Source of the DNA: Acidimicrobiales bacterium
GTDB taxonomy: Bacteria > Actinomycetota > Acidimicrobiia > Acidimicrobiales > Poriferisodalaceae
Assembly: GCA_009843525.1 (NCBI GenBank)
Contig: VYDH01000015.1
Span: forward strand, 1-64,000
Direction: 5' to 3'
DNA: 64,000 nucleotides
This document shows, in pieces, positions 31,382 through 40,634 of the stretch. Position numbers and translations under genes: made by a program. Under the pieces are notes generated by a model that worked only from the letters and a program-made list of their open reading frames with translations, did no database searches and was not told the DNA's origin. Every line of letters starts with the position of its first letter. The first letter of the stretch is position 1.

Positions 31382-31576
31382 GGTCTCTCACTTCACTTCC
31401 GCGAGTCACCGGTCACGAATGCGAACAGGCTATTTCAACACTTTCATGCATTTACAATTAATTTCCAACTCAACTTGTTGTGGGTGGCATCGAGGCGGCG
31501 CATCCTCGGCAACATAACGGCCGCTATCGGGCAGTGGCCACGGATCGTTCAGCCAGCACAGAAGTACGGTGTCGGC
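31382..31576. promoter_or_regulatory. AT-rich divergent intergenic region with relic start-region sequence
   Basis: The stretch 31425-31485 is markedly AT-rich in otherwise GC-rich DNA and lies between two divergent CWB2 genes, so it probably holds both promoters. I could not fix -35/-10 boxes. Bases 31500-31518 match 38181-38199 exactly (19 bp). On the minus strand both read as a start region M-L-P-R-M-R-R-L, but here it leads to no long frame. The near-palindrome ATAAC-GGCC-GCTAT at 31514-31527 overlaps it. Confidence 0.5.
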
Positions 31577-34500
31577 GTGCGACGGACGCTGATCGGATTG
31601 CTGGCGTGGCTGCTGGCGCTGGGCGTCGCGTTGACGCTGCCCACGAGCAGCGCCTCGGCCCAGCAGGGCGCCCCCGATGAGGCAGAGCTCGCAGAGATCG
31701 GCCTGGCATTCGCCCGATTCGGCGGTGCCGATCGCTACGCGACGTCGCTGTCGATCGCCGAGTCGATGGCGAATCTGGCTGACGGCCAGCTCGACGCGGT
31801 GGTGCTGGTGTCGGGCGAACGCTGGACTGACGCCGTCGTCGCCGCAGCGCTCGCCGGAGACCGCGGCGCCCCGGGTTTGCTGACGCCCCCTGACGAGCTG
31901 CGGAGCGATGTCCTGAGCTTCCTCCAGAAGGTCGGCGCCAGCACCGCCGTCATCGTGGGACCAGCCGGCGAAGACTCACGGCACGGTCCCGGGCGCGGCG
32001 TCAGCGCAGCGGTCGAAGACGCACTGCGTGACTTCGGCATGAGCGTGGAGCGCGTGGCGGGCAAGGATCGCTTCGGCACCAGCGTGGCCGTGGCCGACCG
32101 GCTGAAGCCCGGCGACATGCCGGGACTCGGCAACGGCAACACGGTCGTCGTGGCCAGCGGCGATGTCTTCGCCGACGCCCTCGTTGCAGGCCCGTTCGCG
32201 GCGCTGGGGCCGCACCCGGTGCTGCTCACGACGCCCGACGAGCTGCATCCCGACGTGGCCGACTATCTGAAGGTCGCACGTGCCCGCGACAACGTCCGCC
32301 ACGTCGTGGTGATGGGCGGCACGGCAGCGTTGGCCGAGCCAGTCTCCAAGGCCATTGCCGACGCCGGGATGGGGGTGACCCGCATTGCCGGCGACACCCG
32401 TTTCGACACCGCCGTCCAGGCCGCCGAGCTGGTGGAAGACCGATATGAGGGCATCGGCGGCTCCCGCTGCTTCAACGACCAGTCCTACGGCATCGCACGC
32501 GCCGACGTTCCCTTCGACTCGTTCAGCGCAGCACCGCTGCTGGGCAGGATCTGCACGTCGCTGCTGCTCACCGATCCCCAAGCCGTGCCGGTGCCCACGG
32601 CCGTCCATCTCGACCTGAGACTGCAGCGGCTCGCCGAGAGCGACGGCGACGCCGACTTGTACTTCGCGGTGCTGTACGTGTTCGGCGGTGAGGCGGCCGT
32701 GAGGCAGGCGTCGCTCGAGACGTACCAGTCTGAAGCCATCCAGCGCATCGCCGAGGGCCGCGCCGGTGAGATCGCCACCGAGTCCGGCCGGCCGAAGGAC
32801 GACGGCGAGGCGGGCAAGCCCGGCGGCGAGGCGGATGGCGGCAGCGCGCCAGCGCTCGACTGCGGCGGCGCCATCGACGACGAGGCCCGCCGGCTGGTCC
32901 CCTCCACCAATGCCGAAGACCCGGCGTGGTCGCCGGACTGCAGCCGGCTCGTGTACACCGACAGCGGCTCGCTGTGGACCGTCGCCAACGACGGCGGTGA
33001 CCGGCGGCGGCTGCTCCGGAGCCGCTTCGCCTACCTCTACTCGCCGGCCTGGTCACCCGACGGCACCGAGATCGCCTATGTGCGGGGCTACCAGTCGGGC
33101 GACGACTGGCGGGCCCACATCTGGAAGGTGAGCGCCGGCGGCGGGCAGCCCGTCCGGCTCACCGACGGCGACCAGCGGGACGAGCGCCCGCAATGGTCGC
33201 CCGACGGCACGTCCATCCTCTTTGAGCGCGTCTTCGACTGGCGGACGTTCGTGGTCCTGATGGATCGCGAGGGCGAGGACATGGAAGCCCTTTCCTCCCA
33301 CGAGAGCCTGAACGTGGCACCGGCGTGGTCTCCCGACGGCACGAAATTTGCCTTCATCGACGAGGGAACGCTGTACGTGACCAACGTCGACAACCGCACC
33401 CAGCGGCAGTTCGTCGCAGGAACCGTGTACCCGCGCGGCGAGGTGGCGTGGTCGCCGTCGGGCAATCGAATCGCCTTCGTCCGAGGCGACCTGTCTGGCT
33501 CGGACATCTTCATCGCCGACATCGACGGCTCCAACCAAGAGCAGGTGACCGACCTGGACGGTCAAGCTCTGGCGCCGCGCTGGTCGCCCGACGGGAAGCT
33601 GCTTGCGTTCCACACCATCACCGCAGACGGCAAGCACCGGTCGTTCGTCGTCGGTGCCAGCGGCACACCGAGCCCGTGGCGCACGAATTGCCGCCTCGAC
33701 GACAGCCACCCGTGGCCCGACGGCGTCCTTCCTGCCAGCGGCACCTTGCGGGTGGCGGTGCTGTTCGTCGACTTCTCCGACACCGTCGCGGACCACAGCA
33801 CCCGAGAAGAAGCCGATGTGGGGCTGCCCTATGTCGAGCAGTACCTCGAGGCATCCAGCTACGGCAAGCTCGACATCGAGTTCGTGCCCGTGCATCGATG
33901 GCTGAGGGTTGACCACACCGCAGCAGAGAACGTCGAGCGGTTCGGGCATCACCTGCTCGAGGCGGACGGCGAACTCACCAATCGAGCGGTGGAGCAAGCA
34001 TCGGACGACCTCGACATCTCGACCGTCGATGCGGTGATGGTGGTCTTCCCCAGCTCGCACTTCGAGACCGGCACCCTCTACCCGCCCAGGGACGTGGGCG
34101 GCAAGCGGATGCCGGTGATGTGGCTCAACACGTTCCCGGTCGAGCGGCCTCGCGTCCCGAGATTCTGGGGTGCCGACGGTGCCAATCAGATCGGCCACCT
34201 CGTGGGCCTTCCCAGTCTCTTCCGCTACCCGGGGGAACGGGACATCCAGCCAGCGACGGGCGAGGTGTGGGTGTATGCCGACTGGGGGCTCATGAACCTC
34301 GACAGCTACTTCCTGGCGCCCAAAGAGCATGCCGGCCTGCTCGAGGTGTGGCACGTCGCAGACGGCACCACCATCACGAATCACAACTACCGGCTGAGAC
34401 CCGAGGAGATGCTGGCGTGGAATCGCTGGCACCTGGACTGGCTCGAAGAGCAGCAGGTGAGCTGCGTCACCGGGCACGACGCCACGGTCGAGCTGTCGCC

Positions 34501-34861
34501 CATCGCCGACCCGGGCGACGGCGTCGCGATGGTGGTGATCCCGCAGAACTCGTACTCAGCAATCGTGCTCGAGAGCCGGCGCGAGCTGGGCTACGACGCC
34601 GACCGGCAGCGCCGCCTGCAGGACGGAACGCGAGCCACGCTGCCGAACCTGTTCGAGGAGGGCGTGCTGGTGTACACGGTCAACACCTCGCTGGGTTCGG
34701 GACAGTCCCCGATCAGGTTCGCGGGCGACTCCGGCAGCGGCTGGCTCGCGCAAGATCCCATCCTCACCATCGGTGAATCGGTCGTCGTGGCGGGATACGA
34801 GATCACCGTGACGGCCGACGACGGCGACACCCACACCGTGCAGATCCGCAAGGTGACCTAA
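31577..34861 (+). CDS. Secreted CWB2 - TolB-like propeller - M6-like protein with inactivated zinc site
   Basis: 1094 aa from GTG 31577, which gives a clean signal peptide (V-R-R-T-L-I-G-L-L-A-W-L-L-A-L-G-V-A). The layout is the same as the genes starting at 26773 and 38196: three CWB2 repeats, six W-S-P-D-G blades, then an M6-like domain. At the zinc site it reads N-Q-I-G-H at 870-874, followed by L-V-G-L-P-S-L-F, where its paralogues have H-E-x-x-H and G-L-x-D. Three of the expected catalytic or metal residues are therefore changed (H to N, E to Q, D to S) in an otherwise intact frame. It is probably a pseudo-enzyme kept for binding. It is convergent with the next gene, its full-length paralogue. 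Confidence 0.82.
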   Translation: MRRTLIGLLAWLLALGVALTLPTSSASAQQGAPDEAELAEIGLAFARFGGADRYATSLSIAESMANLADGQLDAVVLVSGERWTDAVVAAALAGDRGAPGLLTPPDELRSDVLSFLQKVGASTAVIVGPAGEDSRHGPGRGVSAAVEDALRDFGMSVERVAGKDRFGTSVAVADRLKPGDMPGLGNGNTVVVASGDVFADALVAGPFAALGPHPVLLTTPDELHPDVADYLKVARARDNVRHVVVMGGTAALAEPVSKAIADAGMGVTRIAGDTRFDTAVQAAELVEDRYEGIGGSRCFNDQSYGIARADVPFDSFSAAPLLGRICTSLLLTDPQAVPVPTAVHLDLRLQRLAESDGDADLYFAVLYVFGGEAAVRQASLETYQSEAIQRIAEGRAGEIATESGRPKDDGEAGKPGGEADGGSAPALDCGGAIDDEARRLVPSTNAEDPAWSPDCSRLVYTDSGSLWTVANDGGDRRRLLRSRFAYLYSPAWSPDGTEIAYVRGYQSGDDWRAHIWKVSAGGGQPVRLTDGDQRDERPQWSPDGTSILFERVFDWRTFVVLMDREGEDMEALSSHESLNVAPAWSPDGTKFAFIDEGTLYVTNVDNRTQRQFVAGTVYPRGEVAWSPSGNRIAFVRGDLSGSDIFIADIDGSNQEQVTDLDGQALAPRWSPDGKLLAFHTITADGKHRSFVVGASGTPSPWRTNCRLDDSHPWPDGVLPASGTLRVAVLFVDFSDTVADHSTREEADVGLPYVEQYLEASSYGKLDIEFVPVHRWLRVDHTAAENVERFGHHLLEADGELTNRAVEQASDDLDISTVDAVMVVFPSSHFETGTLYPPRDVGGKRMPVMWLNTFPVERPRVPRFWGADGANQIGHLVGLPSLFRYPGERDIQPATGEVWVYADWGLMNLDSYFLAPKEHAGLLEVWHVADGTTITNHNYRLRPEEMLAWNRWHLDWLEEQQVSCVTGHDATVELSPIADPGDGVAMVVIPQNSYSAIVLESRRELGYDADRQRRLQDGTRATLPNLFEEGVLVYTVNTSLGSGQSPIRFAGDSGSGWLAQDPILTIGESVVVAGYEITVTADDGDTHTVQIRKVT

Positions 34862-34896
34862 GGCGCCGAGCGGGCACGCCGACAGGAGGTGTGCGG

Positions 34897-37800
34897 CTAG
34901 CCGGTGCGGGTGATCGACACCGTGTGGGTGTCACCGTCGTCTGCGGTGACCGTGATCGTGTAGCCCTCCACGGTCACCGACTCGCCGAGCTCCAGCACGG
35001 GGAAGTCGTCGACCACGCCGTTGCCGCTGTCGCCGGCCATCTTGACGGGCAGCTCGCCCGTGCCGATCAACGTGTCCACCGTGTACACCAGCACACCCTC
35101 GCTCACCAAGCCTGGGACGGTGGCGCGAGCTCTCGTTGTCGGATCGAACCACTCGGTCCCGGTGTCGTAGCCGACGGCACGGCGACTCTCGACAACGATC
35201 ACGTTGTGGGACGTCAGCGGCACGACCGCCAGCGCCACTGCGTCGCCCGGCTGTGAGATCGGCGACAGCGACACGCTTGCGCCGGCGCCGCTGTCGCAGT
35301 GCACCTGCGAGGGATCGAGCCAGCCGAGCTGCCACCGGCTCCAGCCCAGCATCTCCATGAGTTCGAAATGGGCCAACGTGCTGTGCGAGGTGTTCCCGTC
35401 AGGAAAGCGCCACACGAGCTGCAGCCGTGCGTCGGTGGAATGCGTCCGGAATCTTGCTCCCAAGCCCATCAGGCCCATGTCCACAGATGCCCACACTTCG
35501 TCGCCGCCCAACTCGGGCAGCGCGTCCGGCTCGAAGACGTAGGGATACATGTCGAGCAGGCCCAGGTTGTGGGCGATCTCGTGTGCGCCCAGCAGGCCCC
35601 ATTCGGTGGGTTCCCGGGATTCCTCCAAAGGGTTCGTGTTCACCCGGGTGGTCGAGATGGTCACCTCATCGGCAGTCGCTTGGCCGGTGGCATTGCCGCC
35701 CGAGAAACGGCTGCCGGGAAACACCGTCAAGACCATGTCGAGCGTCGAGAAATCGACGTCGTCGTCCGCCAATGCGACGGCATGCGCCGACGCGACGACC
35801 ACCAGCGCCTCTGCGTTCTCGACCGCCGTCGGACCCATGTACTCGGCGTATCCCTGCTCGGCTCGAAGCCAGCGGTGCAGCGGCACGAATTCGATGTCGA
35901 GATTGCCGTAGCTGGCGGCCTCGAGGTACTCCTCGGCCCGTGGCAGGCCGAGCGCGGCTTCCTCTTCGGTGCTGTGAGCAGCCGGTGCATCGGGGAAGTC
36001 CATGAAGAGCACGCCGATGCGCACGGTGCCGACGGCCGACGGCGACCAGCGGGGCAGCGGGAATCCTGCAGTGATACCCCCGATGCCGCGAGGCCGGCAG
36101 TCCACGGCGACACCGGCCGGCTCGCCGATCGCGCCGGCCACGTAGCTCCGGTGCTTGCCCTCGCCGTCGATGGTGTGGAAGGCGATGCGCTGAGCGTCGG
36201 GCGACCAGCGCGGGGCGAGCGTTCGAATGCCCTCGTCGAAGACCACCTCTTCGGCGGTGCCGTCGATGTCAGAGATCACGACGGACGTCGTGGCACCGTC
36301 GCCGCGCACGAAGGCAATGCGCGTGCCGTCAGGCGACCATGACAGCCCGCCTTCGATGTACACCCCCGCGAGGACACGCTGGGCGTTGCCGCCGTCGATG
36401 TCGGACACCATCAGGAAGCCGTCGCGGTGAAAGGCGAGCTGGCTGCCGTCGGGCGACCATGCAGGGCTCTGCTCCCAAGAGCCTCCCTCGTTGAGCGCCC
36501 TCGGCTTGTTGCCGAACGAGGTCATCACGACGATGTGTCGGTCGCTGTCGAGCAGGTGGCCGTGCTGGTCGCGGCCGCTGCCGATCAAGCGCTCGAATGC
36601 GATCCATTTGCCGTCCGGCGACCAGGTTGGCCAGCGATCGATCTGATCGCCCTCGGTGCGCTGGTTGTTATGACTGCCGTCGACGTTGACCGTCCAGATG
36701 TGCGACGACCAGTGACCATTCTCGTCGTTGCGGCCGCGCACGTAGGCAATTCGGGTGCCGTCGGGCGACCACACAGCGGAATGCAGGTAAGCGCCGTCAT
36801 GGTTGATGAGCTTGCGGGCACCTGTGCCGTCGTTGTTCACGGTCCACAACGAAGCGTTGTCGGTGTACACGAGGCGGCTGCAATCGGGCGACCATGCGGG
36901 GTCCTCGGCTGCTGTCGAGGGCACAAGCTGCACCGGGTCGTCGTCGATGGCACCGCCGCAGGTGCCGGTGGGCAGCACGCCGGGTGCGGCAATGGGCTCG
37001 TCGCCGCCTGCCTCGTCGTCTTTGGCCTCGTCGTCTTTGCTGGCGTCGGGATCTTCGCCGGCGAGGTAGGCGTCAATGGCTGCCCCCGACACGGCAGCGT
37101 CGCCGCCGAAGACGTGCAGGCCCAGGGCGTCATGGGATTCGCGGGCCGTGTCGAGGAAGCCTGCCGTGTCGGCTGGAACCCGGCCGGGATCGGCGAGCAC
37201 CAACGGGGCGCACAAGCGGCCCAGCAGCGGCGCCGCACTGAACGAGTCGAACGGCACCCGCGCCCGTGCCACGCCGATCGTGGCGGTGTCGAAACAAGGC
37301 TTGCCGGCAGTGTCGCTGTAGCGACCGTGCGCGAGCTCGGCGGCCTTCACCGCGGTGTCATATCGAGTGCTGCCCGCAACCCGGGAGACATCGATACCCA
37401 GGTCCTTGATCGACTGCTCGACGGTCTCCGACAGGGCTGCAGTGCCGCCCATCAGCACCACGTGGGCGATGCCGACCGACACCAGGTAGTCGGCAATGTC
37501 GGGATACAGCTCGTCGGGCGGAGTCAGCAGCACCGGATGGCTGCCGCGAGCGGCGAACGGCCCGGCCACGAGGGCATCGGCGAACACCTCGCCGCTCGCC
37601 ACGATGGCGGTCGAGCCCAGGTCACCCATGCTCCTGGGCCCATACCGGGCAGCGACGGCGCGGCTCGTGTGATAGCGGTCCACGCCCGCCACCCGCTGGG
37701 GTTCGATGCCTGCCGCAACGAGGTCGGCGAGCACGGATTCAGCGACCCCGCGGCCGGGGCCGTGCACGCCGCCGCTCGCATCGGGTCCCACGACCATCGC

Positions 37801-38196
37801 CCGTGAGACGCCGACGCGCTTCAGGAACGCCAGCGCGTCGTCACGCAGCTTGTGGGGAGGGGTCATCAGCACCGGCGCGTTGCGTGCACCGGCCAGCGGC
37901 GCGGCCACCACGGCGTCGGTCCAGCGCTCCCCCGACACCAGGATCACCCAGTCCAAGGAGCCGCCAGCTTCTTCAGCCACCGCTTCGGCGATGAGCAGAG
38001 AGGTCTCGTACCGATCGGCGCCGCCGTAACGGGTGATCGAGACATCCGAGCCGCCGTCTCCGGTGCCGGCCGGGACGTCACCTGCGACGTCGTGTTCAGC
38101 GGCCGCAGCCGGCGTGGCCGCAAGCACGTGCACACCGCTCAGTGCGAGCAGCGCGGCCAGCACGATGACGACAAGGCGACGCATCCTCGGCAACAT
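34897..38196 (-). CDS. Secreted CWB2 - TolB-like propeller - M6-type metalloprotease
   Basis: 1099 aa from ATG 38196 (M-L-P-R-M-R-R-L); an in-frame ATG at 38184 gives a shorter signal peptide. Three CWB2 repeats are followed by an acidic linker with D-D-E-A-K-D-D-E-A, six W-S-P-D-G blades, and an M6-like domain. The zinc motif H-E-I-A-H lies at 872-876, then N-L-G-L-L-D-M-Y and M-G-L-M-G. This is the intact counterpart of the convergent gene at 31577; only 35 bp separate their stops. A palindrome covers the start codon. It is probably an extracellular, wall-associated protease of unknown substrate. Confidence 0.85.
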   Translation of the reverse strand: MLPRMRRLVVIVLAALLALSGVHVLAATPAAAAEHDVAGDVPAGTGDGGSDVSITRYGGADRYETSLLIAEAVAEEAGGSLDWVILVSGERWTDAVVAAPLAGARNAPVLMTPPHKLRDDALAFLKRVGVSRAMVVGPDASGGVHGPGRGVAESVLADLVAAGIEPQRVAGVDRYHTSRAVAARYGPRSMGDLGSTAIVASGEVFADALVAGPFAARGSHPVLLTPPDELYPDIADYLVSVGIAHVVLMGGTAALSETVEQSIKDLGIDVSRVAGSTRYDTAVKAAELAHGRYSDTAGKPCFDTATIGVARARVPFDSFSAAPLLGRLCAPLVLADPGRVPADTAGFLDTARESHDALGLHVFGGDAAVSGAAIDAYLAGEDPDASKDDEAKDDEAGGDEPIAAPGVLPTGTCGGAIDDDPVQLVPSTAAEDPAWSPDCSRLVYTDNASLWTVNNDGTGARKLINHDGAYLHSAVWSPDGTRIAYVRGRNDENGHWSSHIWTVNVDGSHNNQRTEGDQIDRWPTWSPDGKWIAFERLIGSGRDQHGHLLDSDRHIVVMTSFGNKPRALNEGGSWEQSPAWSPDGSQLAFHRDGFLMVSDIDGGNAQRVLAGVYIEGGLSWSPDGTRIAFVRGDGATTSVVISDIDGTAEEVVFDEGIRTLAPRWSPDAQRIAFHTIDGEGKHRSYVAGAIGEPAGVAVDCRPRGIGGITAGFPLPRWSPSAVGTVRIGVLFMDFPDAPAAHSTEEEAALGLPRAEEYLEAASYGNLDIEFVPLHRWLRAEQGYAEYMGPTAVENAEALVVVASAHAVALADDDVDFSTLDMVLTVFPGSRFSGGNATGQATADEVTISTTRVNTNPLEESREPTEWGLLGAHEIAHNLGLLDMYPYVFEPDALPELGGDEVWASVDMGLMGLGARFRTHSTDARLQLVWRFPDGNTSHSTLAHFELMEMLGWSRWQLGWLDPSQVHCDSGAGASVSLSPISQPGDAVALAVVPLTSHNVIVVESRRAVGYDTGTEWFDPTTRARATVPGLVSEGVLVYTVDTLIGTGELPVKMAGDSGNGVVDDFPVLELGESVTVEGYTITVTADDGDTHTVSITRTG

Positions 38197-38208
38197 AACC
38201 CGCGTTAT
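38195..38208. promoter_or_regulatory. Palindrome ATAAC-CCGC-GTTAT over the start codon
   Basis: Perfect 5-bp arms flank a 4-bp centre and overlap the ATG at 38194-38196. Related 12-bp cores (TAAC or TAGT, N4, GTTA/ATTA/ACTA/GCTA) occur at 31515, 49529, 51936, 52638, 58868 and 62193, each at or near the start of a CWB2 gene. It is a candidate operator; the binding protein is unknown. Confidence 0.5.
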
Positions 38209-38229
38209 CGCCTGATGTTCTGGCGTCGC

Positions 38230-38814
38230 TCAGTCGGCGGCGGTGGTGGCGGTTTCGGTGCCGATGGCGGGGATGCCCATGTCCTGGTAGGTGGCCATCG
38301 GGAAGTAGGGCACGCCTCGCTCTTTGAAGGACCGGCGGGCGTCGTCGCCCCGGTCGGCCAGCGTGACGGCGGCCACCACTTGCGCTCCCGTCGCGCTGAC
38401 GCTCTCGTAGGCCTTCAGGATCGAGCCGCCGGTGGTCACCACGTCGTCGATCAGCAGCACCCGGTGGCCCTCGCCGATCCGGGTGCCCTCCACCAGCCGG
38501 TTGGTGCCGCGCCCCTTCGCTTCCTTGCGCACGATGAACCAGTGCGCCCCGCTCACCACGGCGATGGCGGCGCACAGCGCGTCGGCGCCCAGCGTCAGCC
38601 CGCCGACAGCATCGAAGGTGACGCCTGCACCGGTCACCCGCTCGTTGATGGCCTCAGCGGCCAGTCGCAGGTCGTCGCCGGCACCCAGCGCCACCTTGCC
38701 GTCGATGAAGTACCGCGAGTAGTTGCCCGACGCGAGCTGCACCGGCTCGGGAAGCTCAGTGAGCCCCTGACTCCGCAGAATCTCCAGCAGCTCTTCGGTG
38801 CGGGTGCTGCTCAT
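38230..38814 (-). CDS. pyrE: Orotate phosphoribosyltransferase
   Basis: 194 aa from ATG 38814. The PRPP-binding motif is R-V-L-L-I-D-D-V-V-T-T-G-G-S. N-terminal S-G-N-Y-S-R-Y-F-I-D and V-R-K-E-A-K-G-R-G-T fit OPRTases. It makes OMP from orotate and PRPP in pyrimidine synthesis. No other pyr genes are nearby; it is surrounded by surface-protein genes on the same strand. The stop lies 33 bp upstream of the CWB2/M6 gene's start. Confidence 0.92.
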   Translation of the reverse strand: MSSTRTEELLEILRSQGLTELPEPVQLASGNYSRYFIDGKVALGAGDDLRLAAEAINERVTGAGVTFDAVGGLTLGADALCAAIAVVSGAHWFIVRKEAKGRGTNRLVEGTRIGEGHRVLLIDDVVTTGGSILKAYESVSATGAQVVAAVTLADRGDDARRSFKERGVPYFPMATYQDMGIPAIGTETATTAAD

Positions 38815-38852
38815 CGCTGCTGTCTCTCTCCCGAAATCGCAGTCCGTGCCGA

Positions 38853-40604
38853 CTATTCCCCGAGTTCGCCGTTGATCAGGGCGATCACGTCCTCGGCGGG
38901 CACCAGCAGGCTGAGTGTGCCGAGGGTGGCGCCGCCGCTCGTGGAGATGCGCAGCAGCGTCGCGACGCCGATGACCTCTTGGCGGTCGTTCAGCACCGGG
39001 CCGCCGCTGTTGCCTGGCGAGATCGGCGTGTCGGTATTGATCCAGGTCAGGCCATCCAACTGCTGGGTGCCCGAATAGCGGCCGGTGGTGAGGGTGAGCG
39101 TGGCGCCGCCCACGCGCGGGTAGCCCAGCGCCGTGATGGTCTCGCCGGCTCGAAGCGGCTCAGTGGAGATCGAGAGCGTGCGATTGGCATCGATGTCAGG
39201 GTCGGTCACCAGCAGGGCGAGGTCACGGTCTGGATCCGACCGTTCGAGCGCCACGGGCAGCTCGCGTGTCGGTTCCTGCTCGAATGTGCCGCCCAGATAC
39301 GCCCGGATGCGGCGGCAATCGCCACCGCGCGGGTGCTCGACCACGTGGTAGTTCGTGACGATCGAACGGCCGTCGTCGACGAAGAAGCCGCTGCCGCGCT
39401 TGAGAACGCTGCCGGAGGTGTCGAGGCAATCCACCCGCACCACCGCTGGGGCGAGACGGCTCCAGTCCAGCTCCCCGGTGGCGCCGCCCGGGTCGCCGGT
39501 GCCTGTCGAGATGCCGGTCGACACCGCCAGGATCGCCGCTGACGAGATGACTGACGACGGGCCGATGCCGGTCACCGCCGCCTGGGTGTCGGCGCCGATG
39601 GCCAGCGCCCAGTCGCGGCCGAACTCGGCGAGAACCTCAGGCACCGGACTGTTCGGGTCGGGCGCCAGCAGCAGCGGCTGGCAGGGACCGCGCACTGCTC
39701 CCGCGGCCAGGCCGCCGTACGGGATCGTCCCGCTGGCCACCGCCACATCGGTGACGGGGAAGCATTCGGACCGCGTGAACGCGCGGCGGGCGATGAGTGC
39801 GGCCGTCTCGTAGCGGTCAGCGCCGGCGATTCGGTCGGTGTCGATGCCGAGTTCTCTGATCTCCTCTTCCACGCCGGCCGAAACAGCCGCCGTGCCGCCC
39901 AGAATCGTCACCGATTCGACCGTCCGGTCTTCGTCGGTGAGGAAGCGACGCGCCTCGGCGTGCAGCTCGCCCGGCTCGGTGAGGATCAGCGGGGTGTCCT
40001 TGCTGACATTCGGTGCAGCAGCGATGGCGTCGGCGAAGTTGCGTCCCGACGCCACGTACACATTGCTGAGCGTGTCGGGGGCGAACAGGCGGGCTGCCCG
40101 CCGGGCGGTCTCGTAACGGTCGGCGCCCGCCACGCGGTCCACCTCATAACCCATGCCGCGCAGCGTGTCGGCGACATCCTCGGAGACCGCAGCGGTGCCG
40201 CCCAGGATGATCACCTTGGCCTTGGGGTGATCTGCGCAGGGCGTGAGATACAGGCGGGTGATCGCCGGCAGAAAGGCCTGCTTGGTCAGCAGCAGCGGCC
40301 GGTCGAGCGCGGCGCCCGCAAGCGCATCGGGCCAGTTCTCGCCCGACGCCAGCGCCACGCTGTGCGAGCCCGCTTCGGTGCTGCACAGAATGCCGGCGAC
40401 GTTGGCGGCGATCTCGTACACGTTCGAACCGTTGACCCGCTGCGCCGTGATGTCCGCGCTCTGTGCCGCCGCGGGCCCCGGGGCGAGCACCACCGAGCCG
40501 GCCAGCACGACGGCAACCAGGCCGAGAGCGAACGGTCGGCGGCGGCGTGCTCGGCGGGCGGCCGGATTCATGCCGCGATTGCGCCGACCCAGAGTGTGAC
40601 TCAT
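38853..40604 (-). CDS. Secreted CWB2 - trypsin-like (S1/DegP-type) serine protease
   Basis: 583 aa from ATG 40604. A signal peptide (A-L-G-L-V-A-V-V-L-A-G-S-V-V-L-A) is followed by three CWB2 repeats to about residue 345. A trypsin-like domain then shows the full triad: His420 in T-N-Y-H-V-V, Asp461 in D-R-D-L-A-L-L and Ser533 in G-N-S-G-G-P-V. No PDZ domain follows. It is probably a wall-anchored protease acting on exported proteins. The start is 31 bp after the stop of the CWB2 gene at 40635-43382, and pyrE follows 38 bp downstream, so a shared transcript is possible. Confidence 0.88.
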   Translation of the reverse strand: MSHTLGRRNRGMNPAARRARRRRPFALGLVAVVLAGSVVLAPGPAAAQSADITAQRVNGSNVYEIAANVAGILCSTEAGSHSVALASGENWPDALAGAALDRPLLLTKQAFLPAITRLYLTPCADHPKAKVIILGGTAAVSEDVADTLRGMGYEVDRVAGADRYETARRAARLFAPDTLSNVYVASGRNFADAIAAAPNVSKDTPLILTEPGELHAEARRFLTDEDRTVESVTILGGTAAVSAGVEEEIRELGIDTDRIAGADRYETAALIARRAFTRSECFPVTDVAVASGTIPYGGLAAGAVRGPCQPLLLAPDPNSPVPEVLAEFGRDWALAIGADTQAAVTGIGPSSVISSAAILAVSTGISTGTGDPGGATGELDWSRLAPAVVRVDCLDTSGSVLKRGSGFFVDDGRSIVTNYHVVEHPRGGDCRRIRAYLGGTFEQEPTRELPVALERSDPDRDLALLVTDPDIDANRTLSISTEPLRAGETITALGYPRVGGATLTLTTGRYSGTQQLDGLTWINTDTPISPGNSGGPVLNDRQEVIGVATLLRISTSGGATLGTLSLLVPAEDVIALINGELGE

Positions 40605-40634
40605 GTCTGTTTCGCCCTTCCGGCCGCCGGGAGT

